DNA of 6,192 bases from Candidatus Avimonoglobus intestinipullorum (GTDB taxonomy: Bacteria > Bacillota > Clostridia > UBA1381). How positions within the stretch are numbered: position 1 is the stretch's first letter; each line of letters starts with the position of its first letter. The stretch is from positions 1 to 6,192 of the forward strand of contig DVND01000052.1 of assembly GCA_018714645.1 (NCBI GenBank), written 5' to 3'. The notes under the pieces were generated by a model that did not search any database, was not told the origin of the DNA, and saw only the letters and a program-made list of their open reading frames with translations. Made by a program: the position numbers and the translations under genes. Positions 1-5,849 of this stretch are shown here, one piece after another.

Positions 1-7
1 CCTTTCT
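1..7 (-). promoter_or_regulatory. Ribosome-binding site of the next operon gene, outside the window
   Basis: On the - strand, four bases after the TGA of the mannonate oxidoreductase gene, the window ends in AGAAAGG. The same heptamer serves as Shine-Dalgarno sequence for three other genes of this operon (at 3693-3699, 4871-4877 and 5726-5732). It is complementary to the 3' end of Firmicutes 16S rRNA. A further gene therefore very probably starts a few bases beyond the left edge, and transcription continues without a terminator. Its identity cannot be seen; a kinase, aldolase, isomerase or transporter gene of uronate catabolism would fit the context. Confidence 0.7.
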
Positions 8-11
8 AATA

Positions 12-866
12 TCATACGCCGCTGTATGCGGAAAAGCCGCCGTCCACGGGGACGACCACGCCGTTCACAAAGCCGGATGCTTTCTCGTTAACAAGCCACA
101 AAAGCGTCCCCAAAAGTTCCTCCGCGTCCCCGAACCGCCCCATGGGCGTTGCTGCGAGGATTTTCGCGGTACGCGCCGTTGGATTCCCGTCATTATCAAA
201 TAACAGCGTGCGGTTCTGGTCGGTTACGAAAAAGCCGGGCGCGATGGCGTTGACACGGATGCCTGCCTTTGAAAAGTGTACCGCCAGCCATTCCGTAAAA
301 TTGGAAACCGCCGCTTTTGCGCCGCTGTACGCGGGGATTTTTGTCAGCGGGCAGAAGGCGTTCATGGAGGACACGTTGATGATGGTCCCATTTTTCCGTT
401 TTGCCATCCCTTTTGCAAAAACCTGTGTTGGGAGCAGCGTCCCTAAAAAATTCAGGTTAAACACGAATTCCACGCCCGCAGGGTCTAAATCAAAAAAGGT
501 GACAAGGTCTTTTTGCGCGTCCAGATCGCCTTCCTCAAAATATTCCTTCGTGGTCGTGCCCTTGGGATGGTTGCCGCCCGCCCCGTTGATGAGAATGTCG
601 CAGCTTCCGAAATCCGCCTCGATTTGGGCGCGGCATGCCTCCAGTTCCTCTTTTTTCAAAACATTTGCAGCATACCCTTTCGCAACGCCGCCGTTGCTGT
701 TGATTTCTGCGGCAACGGCTTCCGCCGCTTCAAGGCGCAGGTCCAAAATTGCAATTTTTGCGTTGCATTGCCCCAGCGCCTTTGCAAACATACCGCAGAG
801 CACGCCGCCCCCGCCTGTGACGACGACGGTTTTACCGTTTAAATCCAGTTGAAATGGCAATTCCAT
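12..866 (-). CDS. uxuB: SDR-family D-mannonate oxidoreductase (fructuronate reductase), UxuB/YjmF type
   Basis: This cytoplasmic enzyme should interconvert D-fructuronate and D-mannonate with NAD(H), the step before mannonate dehydratase in glucuronate breakdown. The 284-aa protein is a classical short-chain dehydrogenase. It has the Rossmann motif TGGGGVLCG (17-25), an acidic residue at the end of strand 2 (D42, which favours NAD over NADP), NGAGG (94-98), a Ser pair (166-167), and the catalytic Y180-x3-K184. The C-terminus ends PVDGGFSAYSGV, as I recall from clostridial mannonate oxidoreductases. The open frame extends to 902, but the ATG at 866 is chosen: GGAGGG lies 8 bases upstream (875-880), and this ATG overlaps the uxuA TAA by one base (TAATG), which suggests translational coupling. 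The adjacent uxuA supports the role. The enzyme is unrelated to the long-chain UxuB of E. coli, so the symbol follows Bacillus usage. A different 2-keto-hexonate reductase activity is the main alternative. Confidence 0.9.
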   Translation of the reverse strand: MELPFQLDLNGKTVVVTGGGGVLCGMFAKALGQCNAKIAILDLRLEAAEAVAAEINSNGGVAKGYAANVLKKEELEACRAQIEADFGSCDILINGAGGNHPKGTTTKEYFEEGDLDAQKDLVTFFDLDPAGVEFVFNLNFLGTLLPTQVFAKGMAKRKNGTIINVSSMNAFCPLTKIPAYSGAKAAVSNFTEWLAVHFSKAGIRVNAIAPGFFVTDQNRTLLFDNDGNPTARTAKILAATPMGRFGDAEELLGTLLWLVNEKASGFVNGVVVPVDGGFSAYSGV

Positions 867-1912
867 TATCGGTTCCCTCCAAGCTTTTCTAAAGTTTCCC
901 AAATTCCGTTGATATATACTGCCCCCAGGGCGCGGTCATACAGGCCGTATCCGGGCCGGCCCGTCTCGCCCCAGATCATGCGCCCGTGGTCGGGGCGCAC
1001 ATAGCCGTCGAACCCGGTCTCATAGTATGCCTTCATGATTTCCACAATGTCCAGCGATCCGCAATCCGATTTATGCGCCGCTTCTTCAAAACAATGCGCA
1101 CCTGTGATTTTCACATTGCGCACATGCGCAAAATGGATGCGCCCGGGGAAGGAGCGGATCAGATCGGGGATGTCATTTTCGGGCGATACGCCCAATGAAC
1201 CGCTGCAAAGGGTCAGGCCGTTATAAGGGCTGTCATAAAGCTTTAAAAACCGCTGGATATTGTCCTTGTTTGTGATGATGCGCGGCAGCCCGAAGATGCT
1301 CCAGGGCGGGTCGTCCGGATGGATCGCCATTTTGACCCGTACTTCCTCCGCCACTTTTATCACGCGGTCGAGAAAATACTTTAGGTTTGCCCACAAATCC
1401 TCTTCCGAAACATGCCGGTACTGTTCCAAAAGCGCGCGCATATCGTCTTTGGTATAGCTTGCATCCCAGCCAGGAAGGGATAGGTCGCCCGTCAGCGGGT
1501 TCATGTTCTGGACGGTTTCATCATTATAAATCAGCGCGTTGGAACCGTCCGGCAGTTGATAAGCCAAATCGGAACGGGTCCAGTCGAACACAGGCATGAA
1601 ATTGTAGCAGACACAGTCAATGCCGGCTTTTGCGAGGTTTCGCAGCGTGGTACAGTAATTTTCAATGTACAAATCCCGGTTCCCGCTGCCGAGCTTGATG
1701 TCCTCGTGGACGGGTACGCTTTCAATGACCGAAAGCTCCAGCCCGGCCGCTTCCACTTCGCGCTTTAGCTCCAGAATGCGCTCATAGCTCCAGGCTTCGC
1801 CCACGGGGATGTCATAAATTGCGGATATGATGCCCGTCACCCCCGGGATTTGCCTGATTTTTTCCAAGGTCACGGGATCGTCCTTCCCGTACCATCTGAA
1901 TGTCATTTTCAT
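866..1912 (-). CDS. uxuA: Mannonate dehydratase
   Basis: UxuA (EC 4.2.1.8) dehydrates D-mannonate to 2-keto-3-deoxy-D-gluconate in the cytoplasm. The 348-aa protein is a TIM barrel with features of the family: N-terminal MTFRWYG, YNFMPVFDWTRSDL (103-116), IHPDDPPWSIFGLPRI (197-212), and YVRPDHGRMIWGE (304-316). The four expected metal ligands are all visible as H198 (IHPDDPP), C236 (LTLCSGS), H263 (FAHVRN) and D308 (RPDHG). They match the order and spacing known for the Streptococcus Mn-dependent enzyme, so it looks active. The length fits the short Gram-positive form; the E. coli enzyme is longer. The start at 1912 has GGAG 8 bases upstream (1921-1924) and forms a 4-base ATGA overlap with the stop of the preceding oxidoreductase gene. 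A second ATG two codons in is less well spaced. It is coupled at its 3' end to the uxuB gene. Confidence 0.96.
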   Translation of the reverse strand: MKMTFRWYGKDDPVTLEKIRQIPGVTGIISAIYDIPVGEAWSYERILELKREVEAAGLELSVIESVPVHEDIKLGSGNRDLYIENYCTTLRNLAKAGIDCVCYNFMPVFDWTRSDLAYQLPDGSNALIYNDETVQNMNPLTGDLSLPGWDASYTKDDMRALLEQYRHVSEEDLWANLKYFLDRVIKVAEEVRVKMAIHPDDPPWSIFGLPRIITNKDNIQRFLKLYDSPYNGLTLCSGSLGVSPENDIPDLIRSFPGRIHFAHVRNVKITGAHCFEEAAHKSDCGSLDIVEIMKAYYETGFDGYVRPDHGRMIWGETGRPGYGLYDRALGAVYINGIWETLEKLGGNR

Positions 1913-2916
1913 ATTGTAATCTCCGTTCCTCCATGCCTGGCGCTTTCATAAACAGCAAAAAGCGCTTCCATGGTATTTAATCCGTCGTTAAAATCAATAT
2001 ATGCGCCGCCGTGCTCCAGAGCGTGGTAGAAATGGTTAATGACATTTTGGTGCCCGCTGCCCCAGTAGATTTTGCCCGGGGCGTGGATATCGTCGGCTGC
2101 CAGCACTTTTGCGGCGTCCGCTGTGATTTTATAAAGGCGGTTGTCCGCATAGCGGAGCCGCGCGTTTTCAAAATCCAGCTCCAGATGGAACGGGGCGTTT
2201 TGGGTGTAGGTGTTGGCCGCATAAAAACAGGCGCGGATGCCGTTTTTTAAGTGAAACAGCGCATCTGCGGTGTCCTCCACTTCAATACAGCCGTCCAGCA
2301 GCTTTGTGGAGATGCTGCCTCGCACCTTTTCAATCCCGCCGCCGAGATAGGCAACTAAATCGATCAGATGTACCGCCTGGTTAATCAGCGCGCCGCCGCC
2401 TTCGTATTTCCATGTCCCGCGCCACGCTGCGGAGTTGTAATAGGCTTCGTCGCGGTACCAGGTCATGAAGGCGGCGATCCCGGTCAGGTTCCCGAGGGAC
2501 GCGTCTGTTTCGATAAGATGCTTCAGCAGCGCGATGCTTTCGTTGGTGCGGTTTTGGAGCATCAGGCACAGCTTCCGTCCGGACGCGGCGTAGGCCCGCC
2601 GCAGTTCCGCCAGCTCGGCGGAATCTATTGCGGCGGGCTTTTCCAGCACTGCGTCTTTTCCTGCCAGCAGCGCCTTCACAGCCATTTCTTTATGTAGATA
2701 ATGCGGTGTACAAATATGCACAACTTCTACTTTGGGGTCTTTGAGCATTTGCGCAAAATCATTGTATCCAATAATGCCATAAGTGTCAATACATGTTTGC
2801 AGCCGCGCCGCATCAATATCGCATACGGCGTATAGATTGGCGTTTTCGCAAGCTGCCAGCGCCTCCGCGTGCACCGGCCCAATGGCCCCATAGCCCACAA
2901 CACATGCGTTTTTCAT
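1909..2916 (-). CDS. Gfo/Idh/MocA-family NAD(P)-dependent sugar oxidoreductase (335 aa)
   Basis: This family oxidises or reduces a hydroxyl of a sugar, inositol or sugar acid with NAD(P). The N-terminal Rossmann domain opens with VGYGAIG (7-13). The central signature EKP lies at 92-94, its Lys being the usual catalytic lysine. The C-terminal half carries WRGTWKYEGGGALINQAVHLID (165-186), with the catalytic His at 183. The position four before this His, Asp in inositol dehydrogenase, is Asn179. It shares this block with the 386-aa oxidoreductase of the operon (WRxTWKxEGGGALINQ), so the two are paralogues of one subfamily, but elsewhere they differ clearly. The ATG at 2916 is preceded by AAAGGAG at a 6-base distance, overlapping the stop of the upstream TIM-barrel gene (11 bases between genes). 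The stop overlaps uxuA by 4 bases. Substrate unknown; a uronic acid or uronate glycoside is an inference from uxuA/uxuB. Confidence 0.9.
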   Translation of the reverse strand: MKNACVVGYGAIGPVHAEALAACENANLYAVCDIDAARLQTCIDTYGIIGYNDFAQMLKDPKVEVVHICTPHYLHKEMAVKALLAGKDAVLEKPAAIDSAELAELRRAYAASGRKLCLMLQNRTNESIALLKHLIETDASLGNLTGIAAFMTWYRDEAYYNSAAWRGTWKYEGGGALINQAVHLIDLVAYLGGGIEKVRGSISTKLLDGCIEVEDTADALFHLKNGIRACFYAANTYTQNAPFHLELDFENARLRYADNRLYKITADAAKVLAADDIHAPGKIYWGSGHQNVINHFYHALEHGGAYIDFNDGLNTMEALFAVYESARHGGTEITI

Positions 2917-2927
2917 AAGCTGCTCCT

Positions 2928-3683
2928 TTAGATAAACCCTTTTTTCACCAGGGCGTCATAGCTCATTTTTAAGCTTTCAAAAGGATCGCGGCGGCAGGTA
3001 TCCTGCTCCACCAGCGCAAAGCGCGCGCCCGCTTCACGGCTTGCCGCAATAATTTCATCCCAGTCCAGATTGCCGTAGGTGATTTCCGCCATAACGATGG
3101 CATTGTCAATGATGGCCAAGTCCTTGAAATGGATGGCAACTGCGCGTTCCCCTAAATTCTTGATAAATTTGGCGGGGTTGATGCCCGCATAAGCCAACCA
3201 GTAGGTATCGACAATAAAGGAAAATTTTCCATGCTCCAGCAGATAATCCATGGCGAATTTCCCGCCGGCGTCTTTTTCAAATTCAAAGGCGTGGTTGTGG
3301 TATGCGAAGGTGATGCCCTCTTTTGCGAATGCATCGTTGATGTTGTTCATGCGGTCAACAAATTCCATGATATTTTCGCCGTTCCAGTATTCCCGGGGCA
3401 TTGCGCCGAGACCGGCGATATCGCAGCCGATGGCCTTGTGGAACGCGACCTCGTTTTCAAAATCCTCCTCAAAGCTTTGCAGGCTGCGGTGGGTGCAGCT
3501 GACCTCCAGGCCGTATTTGTCGCAGGCTGCTTTCACGTCCGGCCCGCTGATAGGGCCGATGCCGGAAACCTGTACCTGCTTGTATCCGATTTTTTGCAGC
3601 TTTGCAAAAGAAGCGTCCAGATCTTCCTTGGTCTGGCAAAAATCGCGTATCGTATATAACTGTGCGCCAATTCTTTGATCCAT
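2928..3683 (-). CDS. Sugar phosphate isomerase/epimerase-like TIM-barrel protein (251 aa)
   Basis: The protein belongs to the xylose-isomerase-like TIM-barrel superfamily (AP endonuclease 2 type), whose members isomerise, epimerise or eliminate on (keto-)sugars using a divalent metal. It begins MDQRIGAQLYTIRD, typical of the family. It carries likely metal ligands in four places: YHNHAFEF (128-135, E134), IVDTYW (D159), AIHFKD (H185) and ALVEQD (E226). No signal peptide is visible, so it should be cytoplasmic. An ATG three codons upstream (3692) directly abuts the Shine-Dalgarno sequence AGAAAGG (3693-3699), leaving no room for initiation. The ATG at 3683, 9 bases after it, is therefore taken as the start. 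It lies between two Gfo/Idh oxidoreductase genes, so it probably acts on the oxidised product of one of them. The reaction cannot be named; isomerase, epimerase or keto-glycoside lyase are all possible. Confidence 0.85.
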   Translation of the reverse strand: MDQRIGAQLYTIRDFCQTKEDLDASFAKLQKIGYKQVQVSGIGPISGPDVKAACDKYGLEVSCTHRSLQSFEEDFENEVAFHKAIGCDIAGLGAMPREYWNGENIMEFVDRMNNINDAFAKEGITFAYHNHAFEFEKDAGGKFAMDYLLEHGKFSFIVDTYWLAYAGINPAKFIKNLGERAVAIHFKDLAIIDNAIVMAEITYGNLDWDEIIAASREAGARFALVEQDTCRRDPFESLKMSYDALVKKGFI

Positions 3684-3692
3684 GTTTTTCAT

Positions 3693-3699
3693 CCTTTCT
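3693..3699 (-). promoter_or_regulatory. Ribosome-binding site AGAAAGG that decides the start at 3683
   Basis: AGAAAGG on the - strand is followed at once by an in-frame ATG (3692-3690) and then by a second in-frame ATG 9 bases further (3683-3681). Only the second has a workable spacing. The sequence overlaps the TGA of the upstream oxidoreductase gene (3701-3699). Confidence 0.8.
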
Positions 3700-4859
3700 C
3701 AATATGTATCCTCTGTCCCGACCGTGATCTGGATATCCTCTTTCACGACGGTGGAATGTTCAATTTTGTCCTGCAATAATGCATAGAATTCGTCATGGGG
3801 GAAGTTGTTGCAGTCCGCCCAGCCGCCGGTCCAGGCGGAATAGTGGATGGCGTTGGAAATTGTCAGCCCGTTGATACCCTCATAGCCGGGAGCCAGCAGT
3901 GGCGTGCCGTGCAGGATCGCCTGCGTGAAATTGCGCAGGATGCCCACGTGCTGCGGGCCGCCGCTGGTGTCGGCGGGAACCTCACAGTTCCATGCTTCGG
4001 GGCGGCCGAACACCTCTGTATTGCTCTTATTAAACTCCCGCTCGGAAATGACGTTCCTGTTGAATTTGATTTTATTGTGCTCCACGACAACCATCCCCAT
4101 ATCGCAGGAGATTTCCAGATGGTTGATCCCCGGGGCTTCACCGGTTGCGGTGATATAGACGCCGGTCGTGCCGTTGTCATACTGTAAAAATGCGGTTACG
4201 TCGTCCTCTACTTCGATATTATAGTATTTTCCAAAGGAGACGTGGGACATGATTTTGTCCGGCATGCCGAACATCCACTGCCACAAATCCAGCTGATGCG
4301 GGTTTTGATTGATCAGTGCACCGCCGCCCTCGGTTTTCCAGGTGGAACGCCAGGTGCAGCTGTCATGGTATTTCTGGGGGCGGTACCAGTCTGTGATGAT
4401 CCATGCGATGCGTTTGATATGGCCTAACTGGCCGGACTGGACCATCTCACGGATTTTCTGGTAGACCGGGTTTGTCCGCTGGTTGTACATGATGCCGAAC
4501 AGCTTCCCGGATTTTTCCGCCGCGGCGTTCATCTCCAAAACCTGCTTGGTGTAAACGCCGGCGGGTTTTTCTGTGATGACGTGCAGCCCCGCCTCAAAGG
4601 CCTTGATCGCCAGCGGCGGGTGGTCATAGTGCGGTGTCGCGATGATGACGGCGTCCACTGCGCCGCTTTTATACAAGTCTTCCGCATTCTCAAACACAGG
4701 CACTTCCGGATACAGCTTTTGCGCCATCTCCCGCCGCACCGGCGCAATGTCGCAGATTGCGCCCAGTTTCATGTGGGGGACTTTCCCGGCTGTGACGCTT
4801 TTAGCATGCCCGGTTCCCATGTTCCCAAAGCCGATAATTCCCAACCGTACTTCTTCCAT
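3699..4859 (-). CDS. Gfo/Idh/MocA-family NAD(P)-dependent sugar oxidoreductase (386 aa)
   Basis: An NAD(P)-dependent dehydrogenase of the Gfo/Idh/MocA family, presumably oxidising or reducing a ring or chain hydroxyl of a sugar derivative. Visible are LGIIGFGNMG (6-15) for dinucleotide binding, ATPHYDHPP (74-82), TEKPAG (96-101) with the catalytic Lys98, and WRSTWKTEGGGALINQNPHQLD (170-191) with the active-site His188. The residue four before it is Asn184, as in the second oxidoreductase of this operon, where inositol dehydrogenase has Asp. It is about 50 residues longer than its paralogue, with an extended C-terminal part (GGWADCNNFPHDEFYALLQ, 345-363). No export signal is seen, so a cytoplasmic location is expected. 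The start at 4859 lies 11 bases after AGAAAGG (4871-4877), which sits inside the end of the upstream gene; only 2 bases separate the two genes. The pairing with the upstream TIM-barrel gene suggests consecutive steps. Substrate not predictable. Confidence 0.92.
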   Translation of the reverse strand: MEEVRLGIIGFGNMGTGHAKSVTAGKVPHMKLGAICDIAPVRREMAQKLYPEVPVFENAEDLYKSGAVDAVIIATPHYDHPPLAIKAFEAGLHVITEKPAGVYTKQVLEMNAAAEKSGKLFGIMYNQRTNPVYQKIREMVQSGQLGHIKRIAWIITDWYRPQKYHDSCTWRSTWKTEGGGALINQNPHQLDLWQWMFGMPDKIMSHVSFGKYYNIEVEDDVTAFLQYDNGTTGVYITATGEAPGINHLEISCDMGMVVVEHNKIKFNRNVISEREFNKSNTEVFGRPEAWNCEVPADTSGGPQHVGILRNFTQAILHGTPLLAPGYEGINGLTISNAIHYSAWTGGWADCNNFPHDEFYALLQDKIEHSTVVKEDIQITVGTEDTY

Positions 4860-4861
4860 GT

Positions 4862-5716
4862 TTAATTCATCCTTTCTAAAATAGTTTTTAGAGATTCATA
4901 CGCCAGTGTGAATTTCTCCGGCGTGCTTTTTGTAAGCTTCAGCATTTCGTCGCTATTTTCCAGGTTTGCAAGCCCCGTAAAGCTTCCGAGATGCGGTTCC
5001 AGGCTCAGGAACCCATTGTAACCGTTGTCGTTTAACGCGCGGAGGATTGCTTCCAGGTTGCCGGCGCCGTATCCCGCGGGGACGACTTCGCCGTCCGGCA
5101 GCGCATCCTTGATGTGCATATAAACAATATAGGGCTTCAGCAGTTCAAATGCGGCGGGGTATGTATCCTGCCCGCATTGGATAAAGTTTGCCGGGTCAAA
5201 TACGCAGCGCAGGGCCGGGGAGTTGACCGCCTCGATGATTTCCAGGCACCGCGGCGCGGTGTCGCCGTAAATCTCTTTTTCATTTTCGTGCAGCAGGATC
5301 ATGCCTTCCGCTTCTGCCAGGGCTGTCATTGCCTTCATGCGGCGGAGCACTTCCGCTTTATAAGGGGCGTAATCCGCATCCTGTGGCATGAAAAAGCTGA
5401 AAACGCGGATGTATTTGGTACCCAGCAGCTTCGCAGTACGGATGACCCGCTTCAATTTTTTCAGATGCGCTTCAAAATCATCGGTAATTTTGATTTTCCC
5501 GATGGGGGAGCCGATGGAGGAAGCCTTTATCCCATACTGCTCCATTTTTTGCTTCAATTCCAAAACCTGCCCGTCATCCAAATCGGCGATGTTGGCGCCG
5601 TCGATGCCGCGGGGCTCGAAATACGCGATCCCCAGCTTGTTCAGATGCGCAAATTGCTTTGTGACCTGTTCGTCGATCTCATCCGAAAAGCCGGATATTA
5701 TAAAATTTGCACCCAT
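4862..5716 (-). CDS. Sugar phosphate isomerase/epimerase-like TIM-barrel protein (284 aa), first gene of the operon
   Basis: A second xylose-isomerase-like TIM-barrel protein, only distantly similar to the 251-aa one. The N-terminus reads FIISGFSDEID, a common opening in this family. The expected metal-binding acidic and His residues appear in order: LLHENE (141-146, E144), CVFDPANF (171-178, D174), MHIKD (200-204, H201) and LSLEPH (237-242, E240). It probably isomerises, epimerises or eliminates on a sugar or keto-sugar in the cytoplasm; the substrate is unknown. The frame is open to an ATG at 5725, but that codon touches the Shine-Dalgarno sequence AGAAAGG (5726-5732). The ATG at 5716 is 9 bases downstream of it and is chosen. 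As promoter-proximal gene it directly follows the divergent control region, and it ends 2 bases before the 386-aa oxidoreductase, so the two are surely co-transcribed. Confidence 0.88.
   Translation of the reverse strand: MGANFIISGFSDEIDEQVTKQFAHLNKLGIAYFEPRGIDGANIADLDDGQVLELKQKMEQYGIKASSIGSPIGKIKITDDFEAHLKKLKRVIRTAKLLGTKYIRVFSFFMPQDADYAPYKAEVLRRMKAMTALAEAEGMILLHENEKEIYGDTAPRCLEIIEAVNSPALRCVFDPANFIQCGQDTYPAAFELLKPYIVYMHIKDALPDGEVVPAGYGAGNLEAILRALNDNGYNGFLSLEPHLGSFTGLANLENSDEMLKLTKSTPEKFTLAYESLKTILERMN
4871..4877 (-). promoter_or_regulatory. Ribosome-binding site AGAAAGG of the 386-aa oxidoreductase gene
   Basis: AGAAAGG lies within the last codons of the 284-aa TIM-barrel gene and 11 bases before the ATG at 4859. 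It is part of a 12-base string, AGAAAGGATGAA, repeated exactly at two other starts. The internal ATG here reads ATG-AAT-TAA, in frame with the upstream gene, so it cannot start the oxidoreductase. Confidence 0.75.
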
Positions 5717-5725
5717 ATGCTTCAT

Positions 5726-5732
5726 CCTTTCT
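5726..5732 (-). promoter_or_regulatory. Ribosome-binding site AGAAAGG that decides the start at 5716
   Basis: AGAAAGG abuts an ATG (5725-5723) and lies 9 bases before a second in-frame ATG (5716-5714). The second has the normal spacing and is taken as the start of the first operon gene. Confidence 0.8.
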
Positions 5733-5750
5733 TACGTTGTTGTTACCCCC

Positions 5751-5780
5751 ATTATAGTACAAACATTAGCAATTTTCTAA
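5751..5780 (-). promoter_or_regulatory. Promoter of the uronate operon
   Basis: On the - strand a perfect -10 box TATAAT (5756-5751) is visible. The best -35 candidate, TTAGAA (5780-5775), has an 18-base spacer and matches the consensus at only three of six positions. Transcription would start near 5744, leaving a leader of about 28 bases before the ATG at 5716. A run of five G directly follows the -10 box, giving a G-rich discriminator. A good -10 box with a poor -35 box fits a promoter that needs an activator, here plausibly the divergent AraC-type protein. One ATTGCNAA box lies in the spacer between the two elements. Confidence 0.65.
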
Positions 5781-5806
5781 ATCTATATTGCCAAAAACAT
5801 TGCAAA
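5766..5806. promoter_or_regulatory. Three ATTGCNAA boxes, candidate operator of the AraC-type regulator
   Basis: Three 8-base boxes differ only at the sixth position: ATTGCTAA on the - strand (5773-5766), ATTGCCAA on the + strand (5787-5794) and ATTGCAAA on the + strand (5799-5806). The first two form an inverted repeat with a 13-base centre; the last two are direct repeats offset by 12 bases. A weaker TTGC follows at 5809-5812. The first lies in the spacer of the operon promoter and the third covers the -35 box of the regulator promoter, so binding could control both directions. Assignment to the regulator is inference from position. Confidence 0.5.
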
Positions 5807-5828
5807 TCTTGCGGAAGTGTGTTATGAT
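5800..5828 (+). promoter_or_regulatory. Promoter of the AraC-type regulator gene
   Basis: A -35 box TTGCAA (5800-5805, four of six consensus bases) and a -10 box TATGAT (5823-5828, five of six) are separated by exactly 17 bases. A TG dinucleotide one base before the -10 box makes it an extended -10 promoter. The start would fall near 5835, only about 15 bases before the ATG at 5850. The -35 box lies inside an ATTGCNAA repeat, which suggests autoregulation. Confidence 0.75.
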
Positions 5829-5849
5829 AAAACCAATGGGGGTGGACGT

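Noticed and set aside
142..852. Long + strand open frame (236 codons) opposite the SDR gene
   Set aside because: It is antisense to a well-supported enzyme gene, has no Shine-Dalgarno sequence before its ATG, and its product is low-complexity and Ser/Ala/Pro-rich without a recognisable domain.
867..902. Upstream extension of the SDR protein by 12 residues
   Set aside because: The extension lies inside uxuA and has no suitable ribosome-binding site, whereas the ATG at 866 has GGAGGG at the right distance and the family N-terminus.
12..5716. Internal terminators or promoters splitting the operon
   Set aside because: All junctions are overlaps or gaps of at most 15 bases, with no room for a hairpin and T-run.
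5114..5827. Long + strand open frame (237 codons) opposite the first operon gene and entering the control region
   Set aside because: It would start at a GTG with no ribosome-binding site, lies antisense to a TIM-barrel gene with intact metal ligands, runs through both divergent promoters, and resembles no family.
5717..5849. Catabolite-repression (cre) site or riboswitch in the control region
   Set aside because: No sequence close to TGWAANCGNTNWCA is visible, and the predicted leaders (about 28 and 15 bases) are too short for a riboswitch.
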